From Acidobacteriota bacterium (GTDB lineage: Bacteria; Actinomycetota; Actinomycetes; Actinomycetales; Microbacteriaceae), in contig JABBOB010000002.1 in the NCBI GenBank assembly GCA_019352055.1, positions 1-64,000 on the forward strand: a DNA stretch of 64,000 nt, read 5' to 3'. Shown in pieces: positions 52,159 to 61,141 of this stretch. Positions within the stretch are counted from its first letter, which is position 1. Each line of letters opens with the position of its first letter. Both the position numbers and the translations under genes were made by a program. Below the pieces are notes generated by a model. The model worked only from the letters and a program-made list of their open reading frames with translations, did not search any database and was not told the DNA's origin.

Positions 52159-52730
52159 GCGGGGTGCTGCACGCCGGCACCACCGGATGGTGGATCGCCT
52201 ACGGCGCCTACCTCCTCCTGCTCGCGGCGACGGCGGCCGAGCGCTTCGTGGAGCTCGGCGTCTCGGTCCGGAACGCCCGCTGGGCCTTCGCGCAGGGCGG
52301 CAGGGAGACGGGGCGCGGGCACTTCCCGCCCATGGTCGCCCTGCACACCGCGCTGATCGCCGCGTGCGGGCTCGAGCCGCTGCTGACCGGCAGGGCCTTC
52401 GTCGCGGCGCTCGCGGTGCCGGCGCTGGTGGTCGCACTCGCCTCGCAGGGTCTGCGGTGGTGGTGCATCCGCACGCTCGGGCGGCGATGGAACACCCGGA
52501 TCGTCGTCGTGCCGGGCCTGCCGCTCGTGCGGCGCGGGCCGTACCGCCTGCTGCCGCACCCGAACTACGTCGCCGTCGTGCTCGAGGGGGTCGCGCTGCC
52601 CCTCGTCGGCTCGGCGTGGCTCACCGCCACAGCCTTCACCCTGCTGAACGCCGTGCTGCTGCTCGGCTTCCGCATCCCCGCGGAGGAGCGGGCGCTCGCC
52701 GCCGCGCCCGTGGAGGATCCGGCGCGATGA
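52155..52730 (+). CDS. Isoprenylcysteine methyltransferase-family membrane protein
   Basis: 191 residues from ATG 52155, overlapping the polyketide synthase stop (ATGA). Four to five membrane helices; the C-terminal ICMT signature RRGPYRLLPHPNYVAVVLEGVALPL and RIPAEERAL binds SAM and substrate. The homologous BpsB/SrsB enzymes methylate alkylpyrones made by the partner type III synthase, which is the expected job here. Its stop overlaps the GNAT start. Confidence 0.88.
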   Translation: MSGVLHAGTTGWWIAYGAYLLLLAATAAERFVELGVSVRNARWAFAQGGRETGRGHFPPMVALHTALIAACGLEPLLTGRAFVAALAVPALVVALASQGLRWWCIRTLGRRWNTRIVVVPGLPLVRRGPYRLLPHPNYVAVVLEGVALPLVGSAWLTATAFTLLNAVLLLGFRIPAEERALAAAPVEDPAR

Positions 52731-53221
52731 CCGCGTTCTCCGTCCGCGAGGTCGAGGAGCGCGACTGGGTGCGGATGCGCGCCCTCCGCCTGGAGATGCT
52801 CGCGGACACCCCGATCGCCTACCTCGAGACGCTGGCGACCGCGGAGGCCCATCCCGTCTCGCACTGGCAGCGGCTCGCGCGCGGGCGACCCGGCGGCACC
52901 AAGCTCGTCGCCGAGCTCGAGGACGGCCGCTGGGTCGGCACCATGACCGGCATCATCGCGGAGGGCACCCCGACGCTCGTCGCCGTCTACGTGTCGCCCA
53001 CGGTCCGTGGGGCCGCAGCCGGCGTCACCGACGCGCTGCTGGCCGGTGTCGAGCGCTGGGCGGTGCAGCACGGCGACCAGCTGCGCCTGGAGGTCAACGA
53101 GCTGAACGGCCGCGCGGTGGAGGCGTACCGTCGCCGCGGGTTCGTGCTGACCGGGAGGACGACGCCGTACCCCCTCGATCCGCCCTCTTTCGAGCTCGAG
53201 ATGGTGAAGCGGCTCCGCTGA
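52727..53221 (+). CDS. GNAT-family N-acetyltransferase
   Basis: 164 residues from ATG 52727, overlapping the preceding stop (ATGA). FSVREVEERDWVRMRALRLEMLADTPIAYLETLATAEAHP begins the fold; VAVYVSPTVRGAAAGVTDALLAGVERWA holds the acetyl-CoA loop and LEVNELNGRAVEAYRRRGFVLTGRTTPYP the C-terminal motif B. The lead-in DTPxAYLETLxxxEAxP is common in GNATs of unknown substrate. Its strict coupling to the polyketide genes is unusual and might mean tailoring, or mere operon packing. Confidence 0.88.
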   Translation: MTAFSVREVEERDWVRMRALRLEMLADTPIAYLETLATAEAHPVSHWQRLARGRPGGTKLVAELEDGRWVGTMTGIIAEGTPTLVAVYVSPTVRGAAAGVTDALLAGVERWAVQHGDQLRLEVNELNGRAVEAYRRRGFVLTGRTTPYPLDPPSFELEMVKRLR

Positions 53222-53267
53222 CCGACGCGGGCAGACCCGGGAGGCCTCGAAGGTCGGCTGGGCCGGG

Positions 53268-53273
53268 GAGAAT
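53268..53273 (+). promoter_or_regulatory. -10 box (GAGAAT), leaderless dinB
   Basis: GAGAAT is 6 bp before GTG 53280, the same arrangement as at 37614. Confidence 0.45.
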
Positions 53274-53279
53274 GGCGGC

Positions 53280-54530
53280 GTGACGGCGAAGGGCGGCGAG
53301 GGCGAGCGGCAGGTCTCCGCCGCCGACGTCGACAGCTCCCGCGCCACCGTGCTGCACGTCGACATGGACGCGTTCTTCGCCTCCGTCGAGCTGCTCGACC
53401 ACCCGGAACTCGCGCACCGGCCGGTGATCATCGGGCACGAGGGCGGCCGGGGCATCGTCAGCTCCGCGAACTACGCGGCCAGGCGGTACGGGATCCGCTC
53501 CGCGATGCCGGTGTCGCGCGCGATGCGGATCTGCCCTGCCGCGGTGGTGCTGCAGCCGCACTACGAGAAGTACCGCGACGCCTCCGCGGAGGTGATGCGC
53601 ATCTTCCACGACGTCACGCCGCTCGTCGAGCCGCTCTCGATCGACGAGGCGTTCCTCGACGTCGCGGGCGCCGTGCGGCTGTTCGGACCGCCGGCGCAGA
53701 TCGCCGCGGACCTCCGCGCCCGGGTGCGGCACGAGACCGGGCTCACCTGCAGCGTGGGCGCGGGAGCGACGAAGTTCATCGCGAAGCTCGCGTCCACCCG
53801 GTCGAAGCCGGACGGGCTGCTCGTGATCCCGCCCGAGCGGACGCTCGACTTCCTCCATCCGCTGCCAATCGGCGCCATCTGGGGCGTGGGGCCGGCGACA
53901 CGGGAGTCGCTGGAGCGACGCGGGATCCGCACCGTCCGCGATCTCGCCGAGACCCCCGGGCACGTGCTCGAGGGCTGGGTGGGTGCTGCCGCCGGCGCCA
54001 AGCTGCACGACCTCGCCTGGGGTCGCGACGCCCGTCCCGTGAGCACGAGCCGCACCGACAAGAGCGTCGGCCACGAGAACACGTTCGGTACCGACGTCCG
54101 TGACGTCGGCGCGCTGAAGCGGGAGCTGCTCGAGCAGGCCGACCGGGTGGCGGTCCGACTCCGCCGGGGCGGCTGGCGCGCGCGGACGATCTCGCTGAAG
54201 GTCCGGTTCTCCGACTTCACCACCATCACGCGTTCGCGCACCGTGCCGGAGGCGACGGACCTCGCCCGGCGGATCCACGAGGAGACGATCGCGCTGCTCG
54301 ACGCAGCCGACCTGCGTGGACGTGCGGTGCGGCTGCTCGGCACGCGCGGCGAGCAGCTCGTGCGTGCGGAGGACGAGGTGCTCGGCCTCTGGAGCGACCA
54401 GGAGCAGTGGCGCGGGGTGGAGACCGCGGCGGACAAGGCGTCCATCCGGTTCGGGCGGGGGGCGGTGCTGCCCGCAGCGCTGCTCGCGCGTCCCGCGGAC
54501 CGCGAACGACTCGTCGACGGCGAGGACTGA
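53280..54530 (+). CDS. dinB: DNA polymerase IV (Y-family)
   Basis: 416 residues from GTG 53280. Catalytic acidic residues are in VLHVDMDAFFASVELLDHPEL and PLSIDEAFLDVAGAVRLFG; steric gate region RPVIIG and NYAARRYGIRSAMP. Helix-hairpin-helix IGAIWGVGPATRESLERRGIRTVRDLA and the little-finger domain (SVGHENTFGTDV, ISLKVRFSDFTTITRSRTV) complete it. It is an error-prone translesion polymerase. I see no clear beta-clamp motif at the C-terminus and no SOS box in the short upstream gap. Confidence 0.95.
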   Translation: MTAKGGEGERQVSAADVDSSRATVLHVDMDAFFASVELLDHPELAHRPVIIGHEGGRGIVSSANYAARRYGIRSAMPVSRAMRICPAAVVLQPHYEKYRDASAEVMRIFHDVTPLVEPLSIDEAFLDVAGAVRLFGPPAQIAADLRARVRHETGLTCSVGAGATKFIAKLASTRSKPDGLLVIPPERTLDFLHPLPIGAIWGVGPATRESLERRGIRTVRDLAETPGHVLEGWVGAAAGAKLHDLAWGRDARPVSTSRTDKSVGHENTFGTDVRDVGALKRELLEQADRVAVRLRRGGWRARTISLKVRFSDFTTITRSRTVPEATDLARRIHEETIALLDAADLRGRAVRLLGTRGEQLVRAEDEVLGLWSDQEQWRGVETAADKASIRFGRGAVLPAALLARPADRERLVDGED

Positions 54531-54535
54531 GCCCG

Positions 54536-56485
54536 GTGGAGGTGCAGGGTCCCCGCCGAGAGACGTCGCGGCACCGGTCGGCGTCGCGGTTCGCGATCCC
54601 GCGGCCGGCCGGCCGCTTGGCGACGATCCTCACGCCGGCCGTGTCCCTGCTGCCGGCGGTGGTGGCGCTCGTCGTGGTCCAGTCGCTCAACCCGGCCGCG
54701 CAGCGCGTCCCGACCGGTGCCGCCCGGTTCGATCTGACCGGCGCGTGGCTCGCGACCGAGCCCGGTGCGGTGGCCGGCACGACGTCGTGGCTCGCTGCGC
54801 CGACCCTCGGGCGACTCCAGCTCGGAGCGCTGCTCCGGGTCCTGCAGGGCGGCCAGAGCCAGAGCGTCCTGGCGGCGGCGCACGGCGGGATGCTGCTGCT
54901 GACCGTCGTGCAGGCGGTGCTGCTGTGGTGGGTGCTCCGTCGGCTCTCGGTGGGAGGCGTCGGGGCAGGGCTGGCCACGGCCCTGTTCGGTGTCGCGCCG
55001 ATCGCGATCGGGGTGCACACCGCGGTCTCGGCCGTCGCGGTGGCCGCCTGCTGGCTGCTCCTCGCGGCGGGGCTGACGCTGGGCGTCACGCGCGCCGAGC
55101 GGATCGCCGGCGGCGTCGCGGCGGCCGTGGCCGTCGCCTCCGCGCCGGCGGTCGCGATCGTGCTCCTGCCGCTCGCCGTGCTGCTGGCCCTGCGACTCCG
55201 GAGGGAGCGGCGAGCGCTCGGCGGTCCCTGGGCCCGCGCGGCGCTGTCGACCGCGGCGGGCTTCGTGGTGGCGGCGGTGCTCATCGCTCTCGTGATGGCG
55301 ATCGCCGCGGCCTTGCCGTCCGGTGCCGCCACGGCCCGGCTCGACGCGCTGACCACGGCCCAGGACGCGACGCCGGTCGGCGGCTTCGCAGCGATCGTGC
55401 TGTGGGCAGGGTCCGATCCGCTGTCCCTGCTCGTGGCCGTGGGCGCCGTCGTGCTCGCCGCGGTCGCGGCGCGGGATCGTGCGATCACCGTCCTCGTCGC
55501 GGTCGGCGCCGTCGCCTCGATCTGGCCGCAGGGCGGCGATCCCGTGCCGCCGCTGGTCGTGCTGCTGCCGCTCGTCGCGGCGGCCGTCGCCCGGTCGGTC
55601 GACGTCGGCGTCGCGGCGCTCGGCCATCCGTTGTTCGTCCGGAGCGTGCTGGGCTCCGCATGGCTCACCGCGGTGGGCGCGGTGCTCGTGGTCGCGGTGG
55701 TCGCCTGGGTGGTGGGGCTGAGCGCGCTCGTGCGGGGCGGCGACCTGCCCGTAACGAAGGTCGAGCGCTGGGTCGCCGCCAGCGTGCCCGCCGGCCAGAC
55801 GGTGCTCGTCGGCCTCGGTGTCTACCCGGATCTGGTCGGGACGGCCAAGGCGCAGGTGGGCTGGTACGGCAGCGGGAACGGGGCGACCGCGGTCCCGAGC
55901 TCGGTGCCCTGGAGCCGCGCCGACTACATCGTCGTGGATGGCTCGCTGCCCTCGGACCGCACCGGCGCCGCGGCGACGGCGCTGGGGCGCTCGCTCGAGG
56001 TCGCGACGTTCGGCACCGGGAGCGCGGAGCTGTCCGTGCGCGCGGTCCGTCAGGCCGGTGCGTCGGTACCGCTGAAGCCGCCCACGACCGCGGCCGGCAG
56101 GGCCGCGGCGGCCCTCCGGAAGTCGGTCGGGATGCAGCTCGCGGAGAACCCGCGGATCCAGCTGGACGGCAGAGACCGTGCGCTGCTCCTCGCGGGCGCG
56201 GTCGACACGAGGATCGCGATCGTCCTCGCGCAGTTCGTGACGTCCCACAGCATCGCGGTCAGCGGGTTCGGCGTGGCGTCCGGCGACGCGTCCGGGATCC
56301 GGACCGTCGTGACGATCAGCGAGATCGACGGCCGGAACGTGCCGTCCGACGGCACGAAGACGGGGGTGCTGCTCCGCTTCCTGTCCGATCTGCGCGGCCA
56401 GCTGGCGACGCGGTCGATCGACGCGACCGACAGCGGCATCTCCGCCGCGTTCCGACCCGAGCCGGATCTGATCCCCACCGGGTGA
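54536..56485 (+). CDS. Uncharacterised polytopic membrane protein
   Basis: 649 residues from GTG 54536 (GTG 54542 possible), 5 bp after dinB. About ten hydrophobic helices between residues ~25 and ~400 (LATILTPAVSLLPAVVALVVV, LLLTVVQAVLLWWVL, AVAVAACWLLLAAGLTLGV, LLPLAVLLALRL, ...), then an extracytoplasmic C-terminal part of ~240 residues (GQTVLVGLGVYPDLV...YIVVDGSLPSD...FVTSHSIAVSGFG...). The layout resembles glycosyltransferase-39-like membrane proteins, but I see no convincing catalytic motif in the first loop. Function not recognised; envelope-related by topology. Confidence 0.75.
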   Translation: MEVQGPRRETSRHRSASRFAIPRPAGRLATILTPAVSLLPAVVALVVVQSLNPAAQRVPTGAARFDLTGAWLATEPGAVAGTTSWLAAPTLGRLQLGALLRVLQGGQSQSVLAAAHGGMLLLTVVQAVLLWWVLRRLSVGGVGAGLATALFGVAPIAIGVHTAVSAVAVAACWLLLAAGLTLGVTRAERIAGGVAAAVAVASAPAVAIVLLPLAVLLALRLRRERRALGGPWARAALSTAAGFVVAAVLIALVMAIAAALPSGAATARLDALTTAQDATPVGGFAAIVLWAGSDPLSLLVAVGAVVLAAVAARDRAITVLVAVGAVASIWPQGGDPVPPLVVLLPLVAAAVARSVDVGVAALGHPLFVRSVLGSAWLTAVGAVLVVAVVAWVVGLSALVRGGDLPVTKVERWVAASVPAGQTVLVGLGVYPDLVGTAKAQVGWYGSGNGATAVPSSVPWSRADYIVVDGSLPSDRTGAAATALGRSLEVATFGTGSAELSVRAVRQAGASVPLKPPTTAAGRAAAALRKSVGMQLAENPRIQLDGRDRALLLAGAVDTRIAIVLAQFVTSHSIAVSGFGVASGDASGIRTVVTISEIDGRNVPSDGTKTGVLLRFLSDLRGQLATRSIDATDSGISAAFRPEPDLIPTG

Positions 56486-56537
56486 TCGCATCGGTTTTCG
56501 GGGGATTCGGAGGAGAGGGGTCCACACTCTGCGACCG

Positions 56538-57380
56538 ATGAAGCGAATCGCCCGCCCCCTGCTCGCCGCGTTGGCCGTCGCCCTCGTGGCGCTCGCGCTC
56601 CCTGCCGCGCCCGCCTCCGCCGCCTCGCGCGACGGCTGGCTGCGGCTCGCGCACATGTCACCGGACACCTCGGCGGTGAACATCACCCTGTCGAGCCTGT
56701 CCGGCGACGTCACGCTCTTCCGCATGCAGAACGTCGGCTACGGCGCGGTGTCGGAGTACATGAAGCTGCCGCAGGGCACCTACGCGATCGCGATGGTCCC
56801 CGCCGGCACGAACGACCCGAACGCGACCCCGGTCGTCAGCGGTTCGGTCCAGGTGAAGGCCGGCGTGGCGGAGACGCTCGCCGCGATCGGCAAGAACGCT
56901 GCGCTCAAGACGACGGTGTTCACCGACGACCTCGCTTCGGTGCCCGGCGGCGACGCCCGCGTCCGGATCGTGCAGGCGTCCGTGACCCATCCGACGGTCG
57001 ACGTCACGGCCGGGTCGACGACGGTCGCGACCGGTGCGCCGTTCGGGGACGTGTCCAAGTACGTGACCGTCAAGGCCGGGTCCACCTCCATCGACCTGAA
57101 GGCCGGCTCGAAGGACCGGACGGTCACCCAGCAGTTCTCGGCCGGCAGCTCCCACACGCTGTTCGTGATCGACGACGCCAAGGGGGACCTGACGATCTCA
57201 CCGGCGCTCGACAGCGCTGCCGCGACGCAGGTCCCGGTGGGCTCGCTGGCAGCCGGCGGCGGCGGGTTGGCGGACGGCACGTCGAACGTGGCCCTGCTGC
57301 TGGCCGCGATCGCCGCAGCCGGCGGGTTCGGCGCGATGGGCATGATGGCGCGGCGCCGGGGCGAGGTGCGCGCGTCCTGA
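56538..57380 (+). CDS. Surface DUF4397 protein with C-terminal anchor
   Basis: 280 residues from ATG 56538. Signal peptide (RIARPLLAALAVALVALALPAAPASAA), then two DUF4397 modules (WLRLAHMSPDTSAVNITLS...; ARVRIVQASVTHPTVDVTAGSTTVATGAPFGDVSKYVTV...), each a beta-sandwich-like fold found in secreted proteins. The C-terminus resembles a sortase signal: VPVGSLAAGGGG, a hydrophobic stretch (VALLLAAIAAAGGFGAMGMMA) and RRRGEVRAS. There is no LPxTG. The sortase gene follows directly and overlaps by 4 bp (CTGA), so this protein is its probable substrate. Confidence 0.85.
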   Translation: MKRIARPLLAALAVALVALALPAAPASAASRDGWLRLAHMSPDTSAVNITLSSLSGDVTLFRMQNVGYGAVSEYMKLPQGTYAIAMVPAGTNDPNATPVVSGSVQVKAGVAETLAAIGKNAALKTTVFTDDLASVPGGDARVRIVQASVTHPTVDVTAGSTTVATGAPFGDVSKYVTVKAGSTSIDLKAGSKDRTVTQQFSAGSSHTLFVIDDAKGDLTISPALDSAAATQVPVGSLAAGGGGLADGTSNVALLLAAIAAAGGFGAMGMMARRRGEVRAS

Positions 57381-58087
57381 CCGCGCGGATCCGGCTCCTC
57401 GGCGTCCTCCTCGCCCTCACGCTGGCGATGGGGGGTGGAGCCGCGCTCGCGTGGGGCGGCGTGGTCGAGCGCCGCGCCGCAGCGGAGCAGGTCGCCGCCG
57501 AGCACTCCCGGCTCGCGGCGATGACCGCGGCGGAGCGGCGACTCGCGCGAGGCGGGACGGCCGGTCTGCAGAATCCGACCATCTCGGGATCGCAGCTGCC
57601 GACGCGCAGCACAGCGACGCCGATACGGCTGCTGATCCCGAGCATCGGCGTCGACACCGGGCTCGAGGACCTCCACCAGGACTCGCGGGGCGTCCTCGTC
57701 GCGCCGCACTACGCGGACACGGCCGGATGGTGGGAGAAGGGCGTCGTGCCCGGTGACGTCGGCGCCGCCGTCATCGTCGGCCACCTCGACACGATCCTCG
57801 GTCCCGCGGTGTTCGAGCACCTCAAGCAGCTGCGTCCCGGCGATCTGATCGAGATCCGGATGTCCGACCAGCGGACCGTGCGGTTCTCGGTCGACGGCAG
57901 CCACGTCGTCAAGAAGGCGCTGTTCCCGAGCAAGGAGGTCTACGGAGCGACGCCCGACGCCCAGCTGCGGCTGATCACCTGCAGCGAACCGTTCGATCCG
58001 GTGGCGCACAGCTACACGGACAACCTCGTGGTCTTCGCGACCCTCGCGTCCTCGCGGACGGGACCCGATCAGGCCAGAGGTCGCTGA
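57377..58087 (+). CDS. Class E/F-type sortase, probable CTG start
   Basis: 236 residues if CTG 57377 is the start; the first ATG (57428) would cut the membrane anchor in half. The frame upstream encodes TARIRLLGVLLALTLAMGGGAALAWGGVV, a clear N-terminal anchor, yet contains no ATG, GTG or TTG; CTG overlaps the DUF4397 stop (CTGA) just as ATGA/GTGA overlaps do elsewhere here. The catalytic domain has IRLLIPSIGVDTGLEDL, the His in VIVGHLDTILGPAVFEHL (~135) and Cys in LRLITCSEPFD (~201), then YTDNLVVFA. It should transpeptidate the adjacent surface protein. It overlaps the convergent flavoprotein gene by 19 bp. Confidence 0.85.
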   Translation: MTARIRLLGVLLALTLAMGGGAALAWGGVVERRAAAEQVAAEHSRLAAMTAAERRLARGGTAGLQNPTISGSQLPTRSTATPIRLLIPSIGVDTGLEDLHQDSRGVLVAPHYADTAGWWEKGVVPGDVGAAVIVGHLDTILGPAVFEHLKQLRPGDLIEIRMSDQRTVRFSVDGSHVVKKALFPSKEVYGATPDAQLRLITCSEPFDPVAHSYTDNLVVFATLASSRTGPDQARGR

Positions 58088-59265
58088 GCGAGCTGTTCGC
58101 GCGACCACGCGGTGGGATCGGCGAGCACCTCCCGCGCCCCGTCGCGCGCTGCCGGCTCGGCGTCGGAGGAGTTGCCCCAGAGCAGCACACCCCGCACGGT
58201 GCCGTCGTCGAGGTAGTACACGCTGCCCTTGACGCCCGGTTCCACCCAAGCCTCGACGGTCTCGAGGGAGGAGTCGAGCATGCCGACCGCTTCGTAGCGA
58301 TGACCGAAGAGCATCGAGTAGAAGTACGGCGTATAGGCGAACGGGGTCTCGTCGCCGACCATCGCCCGACCGGCCGCGCGGCCCTGCTTGCGGGCGAGGT
58401 CGACGTGCTCGATGCGCCTGCGTCCGAGCAGCGCGTCCGGGTAGCTCGCGACGTCGCCCGCCGCGGAGACGGACGGGTGGCTGGTGCGGAGGTGCTCGTC
58501 GACGACGATCCCGTCCTCGACGGCGAGCCCTGCCGCCTTCGCGAGCGCCGTGTTCGGCGTGATGCCGAGGCCGAGCACCACGACGTCGGCCTCGATCCTC
58601 GCGCCGCCCTCGGTCGTGAGCACGACACCGTCCTCGTCGGCGGTGCCGGACACGATGCGCGTGTCCGGCACGATCTCGACGCCGGCGTTCTCGAACCAGC
58701 CCTGGAACCGGGTCGCCAGGTCGGGCGGCAGCACCTTCTCGCGCAGCACCGAGTCCGGCGTGATCAGCGTCACCTGGCACTCGTTCTGCACGAGCGCCGC
58801 AGCGATCTCGGTCGCGATGTAACTGCCGCCCACGACGGCGACGCGAGGCCGATCGTTCGCGAGCTCGCGCAGGTGCCGGTAGTCCTCGAACGTCCGGAAG
58901 TAGATGACGCGGTCGCCCGCGGGCAGGTCGAGCGTCTTCGGGGAGCCGCCGGTCGCCAGCAGGAGCGCTCCGTACTCGATCGTCTCGCCCGCGGCGGTGA
59001 CGGTCTTCGCCGCCGGGTCGATCGACTCGACGGTGATGCCGGTGCGGATCTCCGCCCCGGTCGCCTCCGTGCCGAGCGGGACCTTGTCCTCGGTGAAGGT
59101 GGGGTCGATCCAGATCAGCTTCGACAGCGCCGGCCGGGTGTACGGCTCGTCCGGCTCGTCGCCGAGGACCAGGATCGCGCCGTCCGCATCCAGCTCGCGG
59201 ATGCCTCGCGCTGCGGCGTCCGCGATCATCCCGCCGCCGACGATGACGTACTCGTACCTGCTCAC
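58069..59265 (-). CDS. FAD/NAD(P)H oxidoreductase (ferredoxin-reductase/AIF-like)
   Basis: 398 residues from GTG 59265; the track start (59391) lies inside the perfect palindrome. FAD motif YVIVGGGMIADAAARGIRELD, DEPYTRPALSK, the NAD motif VAVVGGSYIATEIAAAL and second FAD contact VSAAGDVASYPDALLGRRRIEHVDLARKQGRAAGRAM. The C-terminal reductase domain ends PTAWSREQLAQRPLA. It resembles rubredoxin/ferredoxin reductases and apoptosis-inducing-factor-like NADH oxidoreductases. The electron acceptor is unknown; no ferredoxin gene is adjacent. Confidence 0.9.
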   Translation of the reverse strand: MSRYEYVIVGGGMIADAAARGIRELDADGAILVLGDEPDEPYTRPALSKLIWIDPTFTEDKVPLGTEATGAEIRTGITVESIDPAAKTVTAAGETIEYGALLLATGGSPKTLDLPAGDRVIYFRTFEDYRHLRELANDRPRVAVVGGSYIATEIAAALVQNECQVTLITPDSVLREKVLPPDLATRFQGWFENAGVEIVPDTRIVSGTADEDGVVLTTEGGARIEADVVVLGLGITPNTALAKAAGLAVEDGIVVDEHLRTSHPSVSAAGDVASYPDALLGRRRIEHVDLARKQGRAAGRAMVGDETPFAYTPYFYSMLFGHRYEAVGMLDSSLETVEAWVEPGVKGSVYYLDDGTVRGVLLWGNSSDAEPAARDGAREVLADPTAWSREQLAQRPLA

Positions 59266-59332
59266 GGCACCACCATCGCAGCCGCGGCTGAGGCCCGGTC
59301 CCAGGAGCCGCGCACCGTCGTCGGCGCGGCCG

Positions 59333-59392
59333 GGTGCATTTCGAAGGGGTTTCTGTCGGGCCGTCCCGACAGAAACCCCTTCGAAATGCACC
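59333..59392. repeat. Perfect 28-bp inverted repeat with 4-nt loop
   Basis: The arms 59333-59360 and 59365-59392 are exact reverse complements over 28 bp around CCGT; the left arm begins GGTGCATTTCGAAGGGG. It starts 3 bp beyond the treZ stop, so it can terminate the treXYZ operon. It is much longer and more perfect than other hairpins here and less GC-rich, which suggests a dispersed palindromic repeat that doubles as a terminator. Confidence 0.85.
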
Positions 59393-59395
59393 TCC

Positions 59396-61141
59396 CTAGG
59401 CGATGAGGATCGCGGCGGAGTCCGGCGGGAGGGTCAGGCTGCCTTCGGCCACGACCACGCCGTCCGCGGTCGCGAGCTCGAGCGCCCCGTCGACCGAGAC
59501 CACGACCGCCTCGGTGCCGAGGTTCGCGGCCACGGTCACGCCGCCCCGCTGGAGGACCAGCACGTCCGCGTCGTCGTCCGCGGCCGCGGCCGTGGTCGTG
59601 AAGCGCGGGTCCGTGAGGTCGGACCAGGTGCGGCGCAGCGCGATGAGCCGCCGGTGCAGATCCAGCAGCTCGGCGTGGTGGCCCTTCGACGGCTCGGTCC
59701 AGTCGAGCTTCGACCGCTGGAACGTCTCGGGGTCCTGCGGGTCCGGCACGTCATCGGGGTTCCACCCCATCTTCGCGAACTCGGCGATGCGACCCTTCGC
59801 GGTCGCCTCGCCGAGGTCGTGCTCGGGATGGGAGGTGAAGAACTGCCACGGCGTGGACGCACCCCACTCCTCGCCCATGAACAGCATCGGCGTGAACGGC
59901 GTCATCAGGTTCAGCACGGCGCCGACCGCGAGCCGGGCGGGGGAGAGGCTCTGCGAGAGGCGGTCCCCGGCGGCGCGGTTGCCGATCTGGTCGTGGTCCT
60001 GCGCGAACGTGACGAGCCGGCTCGTCGGCGTCGTCAGCCGGTCGATCGGGCGGCCGTGGTGCCGCTCGCGGAAGCTCGACCAGGTGCCGTCGTGCACGAA
60101 CCCGTGCGTGAGCACGCGGGCGAGGACGGAGAGCCCCTCGAAGTCCTCGTAATACCCGGTGGTCTCGCCGGTCAGCGCGACATGGAGCGCGTGGTGGTAG
60201 TCGTCGCTCCACTGTGCGTCCAGCCCGTAGCCGTGCGCCTCCCGCGAGGTGATCAGCGTCGGATCGTTCATGTCCGACTCCGCGATGAGGGTCAACGGCC
60301 GCCCGAGGTGCGCGGACAGCACGGCCGCCTCCTCCGCGAGCTGCTCCAGGAGGTGCTGCGCGCGGTGGTCGACCAGGGCGTGCACGGCGTCGAGCCGCAG
60401 ACCGTCGACGTGCATCTCGGACAGCCACATCAGCGCGTTGTCGAGGATGTAGCGCCGCACCTCGTCCGACTGCTCACCGTCGAGGTTGATCGCGTCGCCC
60501 CAGGTGTTCGCGCCGCCCTCCGCGAAGTACGGGCCGAACTCGGGGAGATGGTTGCCGGACGGTCCGAGGTGGTTGTAGACGACGTCCTGGATCACGGCCA
60601 GTCCGCGCGCGTGCGCCGCGTCGACGAACCGCTGATACGCCTCCGGGCCGCCGTAGGTCTCTTGCACCGCGTACCAGAGCACGCCGTCGTAGCCCCAGTT
60701 CCACCGGCCGTTGAACGCGTTCACCGGCAGCAGCTCGACGTGCGTGACGCCGAGGTCGGCGAGGTGGTCGAGCCGGTCGATGGCGGAGTCGAGCGTGCCG
60801 TCCGGCGTGAAGGTGCCGATGTGCAGCTCGTAGATCACCCCGCCCGCGAGCGGACGGCCGGTCCAGCCCTGGTCGGTCCAGCCGAAGGCGTCCGGGTCGA
60901 ACCGCTGCGAGAGCTCGTGCACGCCGTCCGGCTGCCTGCGGCTCCGCGGGTCCGGGCGCGGCGTGCGCTCGTCGTCGATGAGGTAGCCGTAGCGCGCGTC
61001 CGCCGGGAGGTCGTCGACCTCCGGCGTCCACCAGTCGTCGTCGCTCCTGGTCATCGGCAGGGTCTCGTCCCCCAGGCGCAGGCGGAGGCGCTTCGGCGAC
61101 GGCGCCCAGACCGCGAGCGGGTGCCTCTTCACGACGGTCAC
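59396..61141 (-). CDS. treZ: Malto-oligosyltrehalose trehalohydrolase TreZ
   Basis: 581 residues from GTG 61141, overlapping the treY stop (GTGA). An N-terminal domain ([24 protein letters not shown]) is followed by GH13: [57 protein letters not shown] (catalytic Asp), [10 protein letters not shown] (catalytic Glu) and [14 protein letters not shown], the trehalohydrolase marker. It releases free trehalose from maltooligosyltrehalose made by TreY. A hairpin directly after the stop ends the operon. Confidence 0.96.
   Translation of the reverse strand: MTVVKRHPLAVWAPSPKRLRLRLGDETLPMTRSDDDWWTPEVDDLPADARYGYLIDDERTPRPDPRSRRQPDGVHELSQRFDPDAFGWTDQGWTGRPLAGGVIYELHIGTFTPDGTLDSAIDRLDHLADLGVTHVELLPVNAFNGRWNWGYDGVLWYAVQETYGGPEAYQRFVDAAHARGLAVIQDVVYNHLGPSGNHLPEFGPYFAEGGANTWGDAINLDGEQSDEVRRYILDNALMWLSEMHVDGLRLDAVHALVDHRAQHLLEQLAEEAAVLSAHLGRPLTLIAESDMNDPTLITSREAHGYGLDAQWSDDYHHALHVALTGETTGYYEDFEGLSVLARVLTHGFVHDGTWSSFRERHHGRPIDRLTTPTSRLVTFAQDHDQIGNRAAGDRLSQSLSPARLAVGAVLNLMTPFTPMLFMGEEWGASTPWQFFTSHPEHDLGEATAKGRIAEFAKMGWNPDDVPDPQDPETFQRSKLDWTEPSKGHHAELLDLHRRLIALRRTWSDLTDPRFTTTAAAADDDADVLVLQRGGVTVAANLGTEAVVVSVDGALELATADGVVVAEGSLTLPPDSAAILIA

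Noticed and set aside
53561-56725. 1054-residue minus-strand ORF opposite dinB and the membrane protein
   Set aside because: Shadow frame; its composition is low-complexity and it lies antisense to recognised coding sequence.
57979-58060. Loss of a catalytic arginine in the sortase (YTDNLVVFA)
   Set aside because: Classes E/F align differently from S. aureus SrtA around this site and I cannot place the arginine without an alignment, so I make no claim.
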